Shown piece by piece: positions 33,377 to 43,048 of a stretch of 64,000 bases of DNA. The stretch comes from Lachnospiraceae bacterium UBA1818. GTDB taxonomy: Bacteria > Bacillota > Clostridia > Lachnospirales > Lachnospiraceae. Positions within the stretch are counted from its first letter, which is position 1. Each line of letters opens with the position of its first letter. The notes below the pieces were generated by a model. The model was not told the DNA's origin. It made no database searches and was given only the letters and a program-made list of their open reading frames with translations. The position numbers were made by a program, and so were the translations under genes. The DNA lies in contig CAJFQZ010000005.1 of NCBI GenBank assembly GCA_904419285.1, forward strand, positions 41,018-105,017. The letters run 5' to 3'.

Positions 33377-35266
33377 TCACTCCAATCCTTCTACGATCCC
33401 GATCAGTCTCTCCATATCCTCATCTTCTGCTCCCTGCCTGTCATAGATGTGCCTGCAGGAGTCGTAGACGAACCCGAGATCACTCTCCACGTCACTGTAA
33501 TCTCCTTCCGAAGCAGCCTCATCCAGAATGTCATAACAGATCCACATCAGCACTCTGTAATCCTCCGGATACTTGCTCCGCATCTCCTGAAGACGGCTCC
33601 GGCTCTCTCCATATCTGCCCAGAGCGCGGAGCGCCAGCGCCCGGTTCAGGCAGTCCTCATAGGACGGATCATCCCTTGCGCAGAGCCTCTCATAGTATGA
33701 GAGAGACTTCTCATACCAGGATCTTTTTACCGTATCCGCAGACGCCTCATTGCCCGCGTCAAAGGCCATGCTCCCCGCCTTTCTCAGCAGCTCGGCGCTG
33801 TCATCTGTCTGCGCCGCCTGCACGGCAGCTTCTGCCGCCCTCTCATAGTCTTCTTCTCCGGCCGCCGCATCCGCCATAAGCCCGTACAGATCTGCTTCCA
33901 GTTCTCTGTCGGAAGCCGTCCCGAGCGCTTCCTGCGCGCCGGAAAAGGCGCCTGCGTAATCACCTCTTGCATAATCGCCCTCCGCCTCGATCAGCCGGAG
34001 TTCGGCATCTCCAAGCCGTGCTGACGGATACTGCGCCGCTGCTGCCTGCGCATCCACATAGCTTCCGCCCCGCGCCGACGCCACAAGGTAATCCCGCAGA
34101 TAACTGCTCTCATCCTCATCCGAATCCAGCGCTTCCTTATAATACTGCGCTGCCGACGCATACTGCTCCTGCCGGTAATAGCTGTCCCCAACCGCGTGGA
34201 GCACTTCCGCCTTCTCTTCCGGATGGCTCTTCATATAGCCTTTCAGGAGAAAATCATTGAGCATCGCCGTACCTTCCGTCACGATCCTGGTCTCATCTCC
34301 CGCCTCCGTCGCCTCGTAGAGCGACCGGTAGGATTCCTTCCAGGAATCTTGCTGACAGATCCCCACTCCCGTATAGATCAGAAGGACGCCTGCTACCGCC
34401 AGGATTCCTCCGGCGAACCCGCTCAGGATCTGCATCCAGGAAAACTTCCTGTATTCCGGGTCCATCTTCTCTGTATTCCGGAGAGCCTCTCCCATACGCC
34501 GGGCGGACGAAAATCTTCTGTTCGGAAGCACTTCTATTGCTTTTGCGACAACAGCTTTCAGGCCGGCGCTGTACGGGATATCCATCTGCGTGATCGGATA
34601 CGGCGCCCCCTTCTCCGGATCTGAATAATATCCTGTCATCAGCCGGTAGAAGACTGCTCCAAGACTGTAAATATCCATTCTGCCGTCCAGTTCAACACTG
34701 CTGCTTCCCTTGTACATCTTGTCCATCGCGTACCTGTACTGCTCCGGGGCAGCATAATTCACGCTGATCCCCTGCAGTTCTTTGGACGTCTCTCCATCCA
34801 GAGAAACATTAAAATCGATCAGGCATACATGCCCCTCCGGAGTGATCATGATATTAGCCGGCTTAATATCGCTGTGCAGGATCCTCGGATTCTGCGTGTG
34901 AAGATAATCCAGGACGTCGCACAGCTCCGCCATCCACAGCCGAATGGTACTCTCAGGGAATTGATATCCGTTATCCAGATAAAACTGCAGATCATGTCCC
35001 GGGATGTAATCCATCACCGTATAGATCCCGGAACCCACGACCAGGAAATCGTAAACCTGCGGCAGATAGGTATGATGCAGCCGTTTCAGAATATCCGCTT
35101 CCGCCCTCACATTCATCCTACCGGCAACATTGTCCTTGACCCGCTTGATGATCACCTGCTTCTGAAGACGCAGATGGTAGCCGAGATAAATAACTCCCGT
35201 CCCGCCTTTTCCGATTTCCCGGACAATCTGATAGATACCGTCAATAACATCTCCGTTCTGCAGCAT
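33377..35266 (-). CDS. Ser/Thr protein kinase with membrane segment and TPR-like region
   Basis: 629 residues. PknB-type kinase domain (1-265): G-loop GKGGTGVIY, Lys41, catalytic-loop HSDIKPAN (Asp133), activation segment and YAAPEQY. The DFG motif reads DFN (Asp151-Phe-Asn153) and HRD reads HSD; Asp and Lys are kept, so activity is possible. One membrane helix lies near 280-302. The outer part (340-629) is built from TPR-like helical repeats instead of PASTA domains. It probably senses an extracellular or assembly state of the secretion locus and phosphorylates FHA-bound partners. A GGGAGAAGAG ribosome site precedes the start. Confidence 0.9.
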   Translation of the reverse strand: MLQNGDVIDGIYQIVREIGKGGTGVIYLGYHLRLQKQVIIKRVKDNVAGRMNVRAEADILKRLHHTYLPQVYDFLVVGSGIYTVMDYIPGHDLQFYLDNGYQFPESTIRLWMAELCDVLDYLHTQNPRILHSDIKPANIMITPEGHVCLIDFNVSLDGETSKELQGISVNYAAPEQYRYAMDKMYKGSSSVELDGRMDIYSLGAVFYRLMTGYYSDPEKGAPYPITQMDIPYSAGLKAVVAKAIEVLPNRRFSSARRMGEALRNTEKMDPEYRKFSWMQILSGFAGGILAVAGVLLIYTGVGICQQDSWKESYRSLYEATEAGDETRIVTEGTAMLNDFLLKGYMKSHPEEKAEVLHAVGDSYYRQEQYASAAQYYKEALDSDEDESSYLRDYLVASARGGSYVDAQAAAAQYPSARLGDAELRLIEAEGDYARGDYAGAFSGAQEALGTASDRELEADLYGLMADAAAGEEDYERAAEAAVQAAQTDDSAELLRKAGSMAFDAGNEASADTVKRSWYEKSLSYYERLCARDDPSYEDCLNRALALRALGRYGESRSRLQEMRSKYPEDYRVLMWICYDILDEAASEGDYSDVESDLGFVYDSCRHIYDRQGAEDEDMERLIGIVEGLE

Positions 35267-35282
35267 ACTTCTCTTCTCCCAG

Positions 35283-35314
35283 TTGCATGTTACTATTCAC
35301 AGTAACAATTGCAA
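35283..35314. repeat. Inverted repeat upstream of the TPR kinase gene
   Basis: TGTTACT (35288-35294) and AGTAACA (35301-35307) with outer TTGCA/TGCAA arms, between the giant surface-protein gene and the kinase ribosome site. It could be an operator or mRNA hairpin; no T tract is present. Confidence 0.5.
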
Positions 35315-35374
35315 AGCAAGCTGCCCAAATATTCCTATTCAGACAGCTTGACTTCCTTTCTTCTAAGTTAATTT

Positions 35375-38300
35375 TTATTTTGCCTGCTCATTCTTTTTCT
35401 TTTTGAAAATCAGGAAATACCAGCAGGCGCCTCCTGCGATCAACAGAATTACGATGATCGATCCCACAAGAAGCGGTGTGTTATTCACATACTGGATCAG
35501 CAGGTTGGAGGTTACAAGAACGCTGACGCCTTCTGTCTCCGCCTCATTTCCGGCAGCGTCTCTCGCAACTGCACGGACATCCTGGAACTCATCGGCATTG
35601 CCGATCGTATAGGTCAGCGCGCCGCCGGTCCGCTCGATCTCAGATGCCTTATAGCTCTTGTCCGGAGTAATGCCGTCCCCGAGGTAGATATCCACCGTCC
35701 CCATCGCCATATTATCTGCTACATTGACCGTCATATCGCGGCTGTCCGCACGGTACTGTTCGCCGTTCTCCACGCCTGTAATAACTACTGACGGAGCCGT
35801 CTTGTCGATAACGAACTCGATATCGCTGTCTTTCACCTTATTATTCTGTACGTTTGTCGCGCGGTCCTCTGAATCGATGGTTACTGTATAGTGTCCTTCT
35901 TCTTCAAAGTTCTTCTTGTCGATCGTATACTGATATTCCTTCCAGGATACGTCCGATCCGCTTTCTTTTACCGTGTAATCGCTGCCCTTCTCCAGGTTCA
36001 CCAGCTCTCCGTCACGCCCGTAGGAAATTCCATTGTTGACCAGCGTATCTACATTGATCTCTGTCACGACAAGATCCTGTTCCTCTTTTGCATAGTAGTC
36101 ATCCAGCAGCTTTTCAGTCGCATCAGAGAATACATAGACCGAACCGAATCTGTTAACAGAGAATGTTACGGACTGTTCCGTCACATTGCCCGCCTTGTCA
36201 GTAATAGCCGCTGTCAGTGTATAAAGGTCATCGTTTGCTTTCGTATGTGCGAAGTCATCCATCTTGATGCTCTCACCATTTGCAATATCTGTTCGGGTTC
36301 CGGTGAGCTCTTTCTCATCATGTTCTGGCTTTGCACCCTTTAGCGTAATCTTCACTCCACTTTCAGAGTAGTTGATGTCGCTGTATGTCACGCCCGGCGC
36401 TACCAGATCTTTATTCGCAGACTTATCTACGATATCAAAGAACTCAACCTCCGGCACTGTCTGGTCGATCGTAAATGTATCTCCCTGATAATCCGCCGCC
36501 GCATTGCCTGCAAGGTCTGTGTAGTCAATATCAAACGTATAATCCGCGTCAGCCGAGAAGTTCACTGTCGTTGTATGAACATCGCCCCTCGTACTCCATG
36601 AGCCAAGTCCCGGCGCCGACACTCCGGTTCCCTGAAGCCTTGCCGTTATAGCTGCATTGACCTCAGCCGCATTAAAGTTATGCTCTGTCACCGTGATCGT
36701 CGCTGTTCTCTCAGCGTTAAAGTATCCGTTCTCTGCATCGCTGTTGTTGTCATAGGATACCTGGATCGTCGGATCGGTCTGGTCGATCGTGAAGTCAGGC
36801 GTTGTTACTGTTTCTGAATCATTGCCTGCGAGATCTGTTGTATTCACTGCAAATGTATAATCACCATCTGCAGCAAATGTCACATAGCATGTATGTATCG
36901 TCTCATCAGAAACTCCCTGGGCTGCACTATGCGACCAACCGCTGATGGAAGGCATCGTGCCGTCTGTGTTCGTAATATTGAACCGCATTGCCGACTCGTC
37001 GAAGTTACGCTCTTTTACTGTGACAGTTGCCGTTCTAGTCGCATTGTAGTAACGCTCGTTGAGCGGACTGTTCAGATCGTAGGTTACCTGGATGGTCGGA
37101 GCGGTAATATCAATACTTACCGTCTCTGAATCTGTAACTTCATTTCCGGCCAAATCTACTGCATGAGCTGTAACAATTACCGTATTGCTGTTAAAACGAG
37201 CATCAATCGGCACTTCAAAATTACATGTACGCTCTGTCTTATTCTGTCTCTGCGCTTCCTCGCCCGACTCTTCTGCGTTAAACACAGTTACTCTTTCAAT
37301 AGAACCACTTGCATTTCCTTCTGCATGGACCTCATACCAAATCTCCTTGATTCCGGAATATGTCTCTGTTTCCACATCTTGAGCAGTTACCCTGAATTTC
37401 ACCGTTCCGGCGGATGGATTAAAAATACCATTACGTGCCGCATTCAGGTTCGTACATTCCAAATTAATAGAAGGACCTGTCATATCTGCTACAAATCCAG
37501 ATTCTGTACTGAAATAAGATACATTTCCGGCACGATCTGTCACTTTCATGTAAGGTATAAACTGTTTATCTGGAGCAATCTCATAACCGCCTTCACTGTA
37601 CGGCGTCCAAGATGACAAACTGTCTAATGCTTCCAAACTCATTTTCTGCTCTGAATCATAATGCTCAGTTTTTACAACGCCAGATGTAACATCATAGCCT
37701 TTCATGAAAACTGTCATGTTTCTGTTGCTGAATTTATCGAAGAAACCAAAGGTAATTGAATTAAGGAACTTATAAATCCATGTATTAGTTCCGTCAGTTA
37801 CCTCAATATCACCTTCGTTTGGGGCAGTATTATCATAGGTAAACGTTTGCTGGTCTATTGAATCAGCCCTGCCCGCCAAATCTTTGTAGGTAAAATCAAA
37901 CGTATAATTCGCATCGTTCGCAAAATCTAAACATATCTTCCATTCATCCTTCTTATCGGTCGTCGACCAATTTGATGGATCATTGAGCAGATTCTGATAA
38001 AATTCTTGATAATCCTCTGCATTATTTACATCATTTTCTGCGAGATCATCCGCCTGCAGTGTGACTCCAATCTGTCCCGGTACAAAATTCTCACCATCAA
38101 GTTTGAAAAAGTGTTCTTCCACTTTCACTGAAACACGTATTGTCGTATTCTTTGCTTCTGACGGATCAAATGGAACATAGGCACCACTTTCCGGGTCAAA
38201 GCAACTATATGACACCTCTGTAATCTGTGGATCTTCAGTATCTACAACAAAATATTCCGCTTCAGTATCATCCGCTCCAAATCCTAATGTATCTGAACAA

Positions 38301-41300
38301 TGCGGGATAATTGTATATTCACTCTGGCCCACAAATTTGAGTTCAAATGTAACTTTTCTCGTATCTTTATGCTGAGTCTCCGGCTCTCCTTGCTGCGAGT
38401 CACTCACCAGTCTTACTTCAACCATGGCGTTCCCCGATTCATCTTTCAAAGCGGCAAGTTCTGCAAGAGAATACTGGCTATATTCACCATTATCGGGGGC
38501 GTTCAATTTAAAATCGAACCAAATATTTTCTTTCGGGACATCTGAAAGTTCAAATTCATCTAACGCTTCCGGCGTAGTAAAGCCAAGATTTCTTTCCTCA
38601 TAAGAAATTGTCATTGTTCGACTGTCCTGATAATATTCCGTTACGGGCAGTTGGTCTTCTGTCTCTGCATTCGTTTTATCGAATTCTACTGTGATTTCCG
38701 GCTTATCTTTATCAATGAACAATCTTTGAGTAACCTCTTGTAATTCATTACCTGCTCTATCTGTCGCTTTCACTACCAGCACAACATCATTAGAGGTAAT
38801 ATCTTCTTCCCGGATAACTCCTTTAATCACCTGTTTTGTGTCGTTAAGGTTCGCGTTCGCTTTTAGTTCCTCGTATGTATATCCTTTCTCATCTTCCGGC
38901 TTCTTATCCTGTGCATCATAGAAAAACGAATTTTCATACTCAGTATCTGTTAATTCTTCAATTTCACCACTTCCTTTGACAGTCTGATTATCCTGTTTTA
39001 CAGTAACTTCAATCTTATCAATACCTGAAAAATAATCTTTCGGATCTGTAATCGTCAGTTCATATTCCACATCTCCACTATAGCCCATAATACCTTCGGA
39101 AGTGATAAATTCTTGATTTTTAGTGGAAAATTCACATCCGATACTCGGACTCTGCCTTTCGATAACGATTCCATTCGATACATATACATCGCAGTTTCCT
39201 ACATTATCAATCGTCTTGATAAAAATCAGATAATTATTCTCCGCTGCTTCTGCGCTTTCTGCCGCACCTACGGGAATCACTGCCTCTCCTTTTTCTGAAA
39301 GCGTTAGATTTTTCCATGTTTCTCCCGGGTCAGTAGCTTGATCAATGGAGTCAATCATTTCTTCAATTTTTTTCTGTGTAAGATCCTCATCTGTGATCCC
39401 ACTGCCCAACTCTTTTACATAATACTGCTGGGGCTTTTTCTCAGCATCAACAACACCGCTTCCCTGATCCTTAATAGTAATATCTGCGTAATAAACGCCG
39501 TTACGGAAAAGTCCAAAAGTCACGGCATTTTGCATCTTAGAAAAGGCTGTCATATGGAAGTTATCAATCTTTGCTTCTGGTGCTTCATTATCAATATACA
39601 TCCATTTTTCCGCACAAACGTTTTTGTCTGTAGTAGTATCTTCGTGATCACTTCTCTCAAGATAGATTTTTATATCATCAACCAACGGGTCTTCTGTTTC
39701 TCCGTTTATAAGTGACTCAAGTTCATCCAAACTAATTCCATTTGTTGCATTTACCGGCTGTCCATCCCCAATCGCGATGTATACACAATCGTAATAATCG
39801 TCAAGTCCGGTTTCTGCATCAGCCTTCATCGCCAGCTTCAAATACGATGCGGTCTGATCAACGTCAGCCTCATCATTACCACCGATACTTACAAAAACTT
39901 TGTCCAAAGAATCCCCATTAGTGACACCATAAATTCCAGCTGCATTCACATCACTAAGAACGATACTTTCCTTTATCATGTCAAATGTTATATTCTGCTG
40001 CGGGGTAACTTTTAATATGCCCGTGTTGCCATCAGTGAAGAAAAACTTATAATTCCCACTGATCGTATTGTCACCTGTTAGCGCTGGAACTATCACCTCA
40101 TGATCACCAACATACAGTCTTTCATCAGTTCCTGTAATTGTCGCCCCCGGTAGCGCCGGTTGTTTATCGGAAACAACAAGCCCTGTATCCTTATCTCCTG
40201 GCGTAACCGCTCCATTGCCATTCAACAATGTAATCAAACCAGAACTATTCTCGACAGCCGTTTTCATATTCTGCCCATATTCAAATTCTGCATTGCCTGC
40301 CTTCAAATAAAGCGGTCTGTAATTTATCTTCGCTACATCTTCAACAGTATTGGCAGGATGTTCAGAATTCCCAACTTCAAGCTGTGTATTAGCTGTACCA
40401 TTCTCAACTGTTGCATAATACACGCCATTTGAAATTGTAACATCCTGGTTCACCGGATTATTTTCATTATCAGTTACCACATCTGCTACACTTGTATTAG
40501 CAAATTGCTTATCTATTGTAATTCTTTCATTAGTTCCATTTACAGTTCCCGTAAGCTGAATTTCTGTAGAGTTATCATATACTTTTTCAACTGGATCCCA
40601 AGTGACATTTTCAAGCCCAACCGTCTTTCGATTTACCGTAAGAATATATTCTGTTGGATCACCTTGGTACCACGTCTCTCCTTGAACTGCAGTAATCACT
40701 ATTTTAATCTTACCTGCACTTTTCGGAGTAACCTCAATCCTCGCTTTATCTTGCTCTACTTTAATCTCGGCTACGTCATCTGCGGAAACGGCATTTGGAA
40801 TCTCTCCAAAATCATCAAGCTCTGCTCTTGCAAAAATTTCTCTTCCTTTGATCGTATCTGTATCCAACTGAATATAAATCGGTGTGTTCCATCCCTCTTC
40901 ACCGTAGGTTACTGTCGATGATTTATCTCCTTCAATTTCAATGTCCTGTGTTTTTGTATAACTTCCTTGTACAGGATTGGTTGATTTAGATATATATTTC
41001 GTATCACCACTAAACACAGCCTGGAAATATATGTCTCCGATAAGGTTATCACTTTGATATGAAATCGTAGGCTTCTCTACACTCACCGGTCCTATTGTTT
41101 CTATAAGCGTGTATCCTTCCCCGTCCATTTTTAAAATATTGAACGTGACTTTCGCCTGTTCACTATTTGGCAGATTAGTCGCTGTTAATGTTACTTCGGT
41201 TTGATCTAATCCACTCAGTTCCTTAACAGTCAACCCAATCGCACCTGGATCCTCTTTAGATACAGTCACATTGACAAAGGCTGTCTTTCGCCTGTCCTTC

Positions 41301-41920
41301 ATCGTCACTTGAACCGTTGCCGTCTTATCACTGTCGTCTCCGGCCTGGCCACCTGCTTTTGCAATTATGTTTCCATTATTATCAACACTGACGTACTCAC
41401 TGCCTGAGACAACACTCCATTCATAGCTTGTATTTGCTACCGCATTGTCTACAGATATAAGTTTTGTCTCGCCAACTACTAAATGTATGTCTGTTTCACT
41501 CAGCGAAATCTCAGACATTTTCATGGAGACATTGATTACATTTTCTGCTTCATCTTCTGATGGAGTGAATTTTCTCTCCGCTGCAGCATCTGCATACTCA
41601 TAGCCTTTTTTTGTAACAGTGTATGTATATTCCTCATCAGGATCGAGGTTTTCTATTATATATTCACCATTCTCTTCAGCCTTGTCTGCTGTCCCTGCAT
41701 TTTCTCCTCTGCTGTCCTTTACATTAATTGTGACATCATCGCTTAACAGCGCATCCTGATTTTCAGAATCCAATACGCGGAAAGTCACATCAACATGTTC
41801 CCAAAACGGTGCCGCTTCCGCCGTCGCCGTGCTCCCCGGCAGCATTCCGGTCAGCACCATCGCAAGCGCCAGCAGCAGTGCGCATATCCTTTCTTTCCAG
41901 CTTCGTCCTTGTGTTTTCAT
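35375..41920 (-). CDS. Giant Ig-like repeat surface protein, membrane anchored
   Basis: 2181 residues. Signal peptide (about 1-36, ending TATAEAAP). A prealbumin-like domain (about 38-133) follows, then a Big-type Ig domain (134-222), further Ig-like and MBG-like modules, and from about residue 950 to 2120 many bacterial Ig-like repeats with the recurring pattern TIDQTxPTI...Y(F/Y)NATRTATV...DLAGN. The end is a membrane helix (about 2143-2166) and KKKKNEQAK, so it is fixed in the membrane with no LPxTG sorting signal. It would form a long fibre through the cell wall. Encoded in the middle of the T7SS array, it might take the place of the wall-spanning EsaA/YueB, or act as an adhesin. Confidence 0.85.
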   Translation of the reverse strand: MKTQGRSWKERICALLLALAMVLTGMLPGSTATAEAAPFWEHVDVTFRVLDSENQDALLSDDVTINVKDSRGENAGTADKAEENGEYIIENLDPDEEYTYTVTKKGYEYADAAAERKFTPSEDEAENVINVSMKMSEISLSETDIHLVVGETKLISVDNAVANTSYEWSVVSGSEYVSVDNNGNIIAKAGGQAGDDSDKTATVQVTMKDRRKTAFVNVTVSKEDPGAIGLTVKELSGLDQTEVTLTATNLPNSEQAKVTFNILKMDGEGYTLIETIGPVSVEKPTISYQSDNLIGDIYFQAVFSGDTKYISKSTNPVQGSYTKTQDIEIEGDKSSTVTYGEEGWNTPIYIQLDTDTIKGREIFARAELDDFGEIPNAVSADDVAEIKVEQDKARIEVTPKSAGKIKIVITAVQGETWYQGDPTEYILTVNRKTVGLENVTWDPVEKVYDNSTEIQLTGTVNGTNERITIDKQFANTSVADVVTDNENNPVNQDVTISNGVYYATVENGTANTQLEVGNSEHPANTVEDVAKINYRPLYLKAGNAEFEYGQNMKTAVENSSGLITLLNGNGAVTPGDKDTGLVVSDKQPALPGATITGTDERLYVGDHEVIVPALTGDNTISGNYKFFFTDGNTGILKVTPQQNITFDMIKESIVLSDVNAAGIYGVTNGDSLDKVFVSIGGNDEADVDQTASYLKLAMKADAETGLDDYYDCVYIAIGDGQPVNATNGISLDELESLINGETEDPLVDDIKIYLERSDHEDTTTDKNVCAEKWMYIDNEAPEAKIDNFHMTAFSKMQNAVTFGLFRNGVYYADITIKDQGSGVVDAEKKPQQYYVKELGSGITDEDLTQKKIEEMIDSIDQATDPGETWKNLTLSEKGEAVIPVGAAESAEAAENNYLIFIKTIDNVGNCDVYVSNGIVIERQSPSIGCEFSTKNQEFITSEGIMGYSGDVEYELTITDPKDYFSGIDKIEVTVKQDNQTVKGSGEIEELTDTEYENSFFYDAQDKKPEDEKGYTYEELKANANLNDTKQVIKGVIREEDITSNDVVLVVKATDRAGNELQEVTQRLFIDKDKPEITVEFDKTNAETEDQLPVTEYYQDSRTMTISYEERNLGFTTPEALDEFELSDVPKENIWFDFKLNAPDNGEYSQYSLAELAALKDESGNAMVEVRLVSDSQQGEPETQHKDTRKVTFELKFVGQSEYTIIPHCSDTLGFGADDTEAEYFVVDTEDPQITEVSYSCFDPESGAYVPFDPSEAKNTTIRVSVKVEEHFFKLDGENFVPGQIGVTLQADDLAENDVNNAEDYQEFYQNLLNDPSNWSTTDKKDEWKICLDFANDANYTFDFTYKDLAGRADSIDQQTFTYDNTAPNEGDIEVTDGTNTWIYKFLNSITFGFFDKFSNRNMTVFMKGYDVTSGVVKTEHYDSEQKMSLEALDSLSSWTPYSEGGYEIAPDKQFIPYMKVTDRAGNVSYFSTESGFVADMTGPSINLECTNLNAARNGIFNPSAGTVKFRVTAQDVETETYSGIKEIWYEVHAEGNASGSIERVTVFNAEESGEEAQRQNKTERTCNFEVPIDARFNSNTVIVTAHAVDLAGNEVTDSETVSIDITAPTIQVTYDLNSPLNERYYNATRTATVTVKERNFDESAMRFNITNTDGTMPSISGWSHSAAQGVSDETIHTCYVTFAADGDYTFAVNTTDLAGNDSETVTTPDFTIDQTDPTIQVSYDNNSDAENGYFNAERTATITVTEHNFNAAEVNAAITARLQGTGVSAPGLGSWSTRGDVHTTTVNFSADADYTFDIDYTDLAGNAAADYQGDTFTIDQTVPEVEFFDIVDKSANKDLVAPGVTYSDINYSESGVKITLKGAKPEHDEKELTGTRTDIANGESIKMDDFAHTKANDDLYTLTAAITDKAGNVTEQSVTFSVNRFGSVYVFSDATEKLLDDYYAKEEQDLVVTEINVDTLVNNGISYGRDGELVNLEKGSDYTVKESGSDVSWKEYQYTIDKKNFEEEGHYTVTIDSEDRATNVQNNKVKDSDIEFVIDKTAPSVVITGVENGEQYRADSRDMTVNVADNMAMGTVDIYLGDGITPDKSYKASEIERTGGALTYTIGNADEFQDVRAVARDAAGNEAETEGVSVLVTSNLLIQYVNNTPLLVGSIIVILLIAGGACWYFLIFKKKKNEQAK

Positions 41921-42414
41921 ATTCCCATTCCTTTCTTTTCTTTCAGCTGTTCATTTTTATACGTTGGTTTACAGTTCCATATATAGGAATACAATTTCCC
42001 GTTAAACAGGAAATGTGCATATATGCCCGCAAGCATCAGCAGCAGAAAAATCACTGCCACTGTCTGACTGACTGTGACATTGACCGCGCAGAACACAGTC
42101 CCTATCACCCCGACGATCATAATCCCGTCTGCTGCCTTTGCCGGCAGATTACTGAAAAAGTAAAGTGCCGACGGACGGTTTCTTTTTCCTGCGCCGGTTT
42201 CTATCCTCTCTTTTTCCTTCCTGTACAGCAGCGCATATCCCACGCATCCTGCGATAAGCCCTGCCCAGAACATCACGCCTGCCGCATACCCCGCTCCGTT
42301 GAGATTCCCGTCGCCATCCAGCGCGAACGGGATCAGCAGCGGCGTCACGGCCGATACCATGAAGGCGGCAAGCACCCCGATAAATCCTTTCCTTATCAAT
42401 TTCATTGAAAGCAT
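41917..42414 (-). CDS. Four-helix membrane protein of unknown function
   Basis: 165 residues with four hydrophobic segments (about 7-33, 37-58, 80-103, 108-135). Its stop overlaps the start of the giant Ig-like gene (ATGA), so the two are translated together. This suggests a role in the membrane insertion or anchoring of the giant protein. No family recognised. Confidence 0.65.
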   Translation of the reverse strand: MLSMKLIRKGFIGVLAAFMVSAVTPLLIPFALDGDGNLNGAGYAAGVMFWAGLIAGCVGYALLYRKEKERIETGAGKRNRPSALYFFSNLPAKAADGIMIVGVIGTVFCAVNVTVSQTVAVIFLLLMLAGIYAHFLFNGKLYSYIWNCKPTYKNEQLKEKKGMGI

Positions 42415-42453
42415 CTCCCCTTTAATAATTTATCTGATCTGATCCGGATTATC

Positions 42454-43023
42454 CTAGATCAGTTCATTCGTATGAATCCATATATTCTCCTTCGTGATGA
42501 TGAACTTTCTTGAAGAATCCTTCTTCTCTTTCTTCTCATCAGATGAAGATATGGCCTGTTCCATCTCCGGCGTCAGCAGGACAGTTTCCCCGAAGCTTTC
42601 CTCTCCGCTGTTCAGCAGAGTGGTCTCTTCACTTCCCGCATTTTCTGCCAGCAGTGTAGTCTCCTCGCTTCCGGCATCTGTACCCGCCGGCGGATACATT
42701 TTCTCTGTCTTCTCCACGCCTGTGTTCGCGGGCTCTGTTACCGGATAAATGACAGGCGGTATGCTCCCGCTTGGCGTCCGGTACAGATCAGAGCTTGAGC
42801 CCGGTTCAAGATATTCTTCCCTGAGTTTTCCTGTCCTGGCGTTTTCCTCCTCCATTTTCCGAATCGTCCGTTTCTCAGCTCTTCCTGTCATAAAATCAAA
42901 AACTCCGCGTATATCGAACACAAAGAAAATTACAACACTCAGAACCGCGAACAGGATTGCCAGACACAGGCAGACGATAAATCCTGTATGATACAGACTG
43001 ATAAGCTGTTCAGCTTCCCGCAT
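42454..43023 (-). CDS. Single-pass membrane protein with acidic tail
   Basis: 189 residues. One N-terminal membrane helix (about 14-38), a basic charged region, then a low-complexity acidic tail with three ETTLL/ETVLL motifs. A similar ETTLL motif occurs in the linker of the protease-FHA protein, as DGAGETTLLDS and GAGETTLLSG. Threonines in such motifs are good targets for the kinases encoded here and for FHA binding, as with GarA/Rv1827-type ETT sites in actinobacteria. That link is inferred. Confidence 0.6.
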   Translation of the reverse strand: MREAEQLISLYHTGFIVCLCLAILFAVLSVVIFFVFDIRGVFDFMTGRAEKRTIRKMEEENARTGKLREEYLEPGSSSDLYRTPSGSIPPVIYPVTEPANTGVEKTEKMYPPAGTDAGSEETTLLAENAGSEETTLLNSGEESFGETVLLTPEMEQAISSSDEKKEKKDSSRKFIITKENIWIHTNELI

Positions 43024-43048
43024 TTCAATTCCCTCCTGTTTTACTGGT

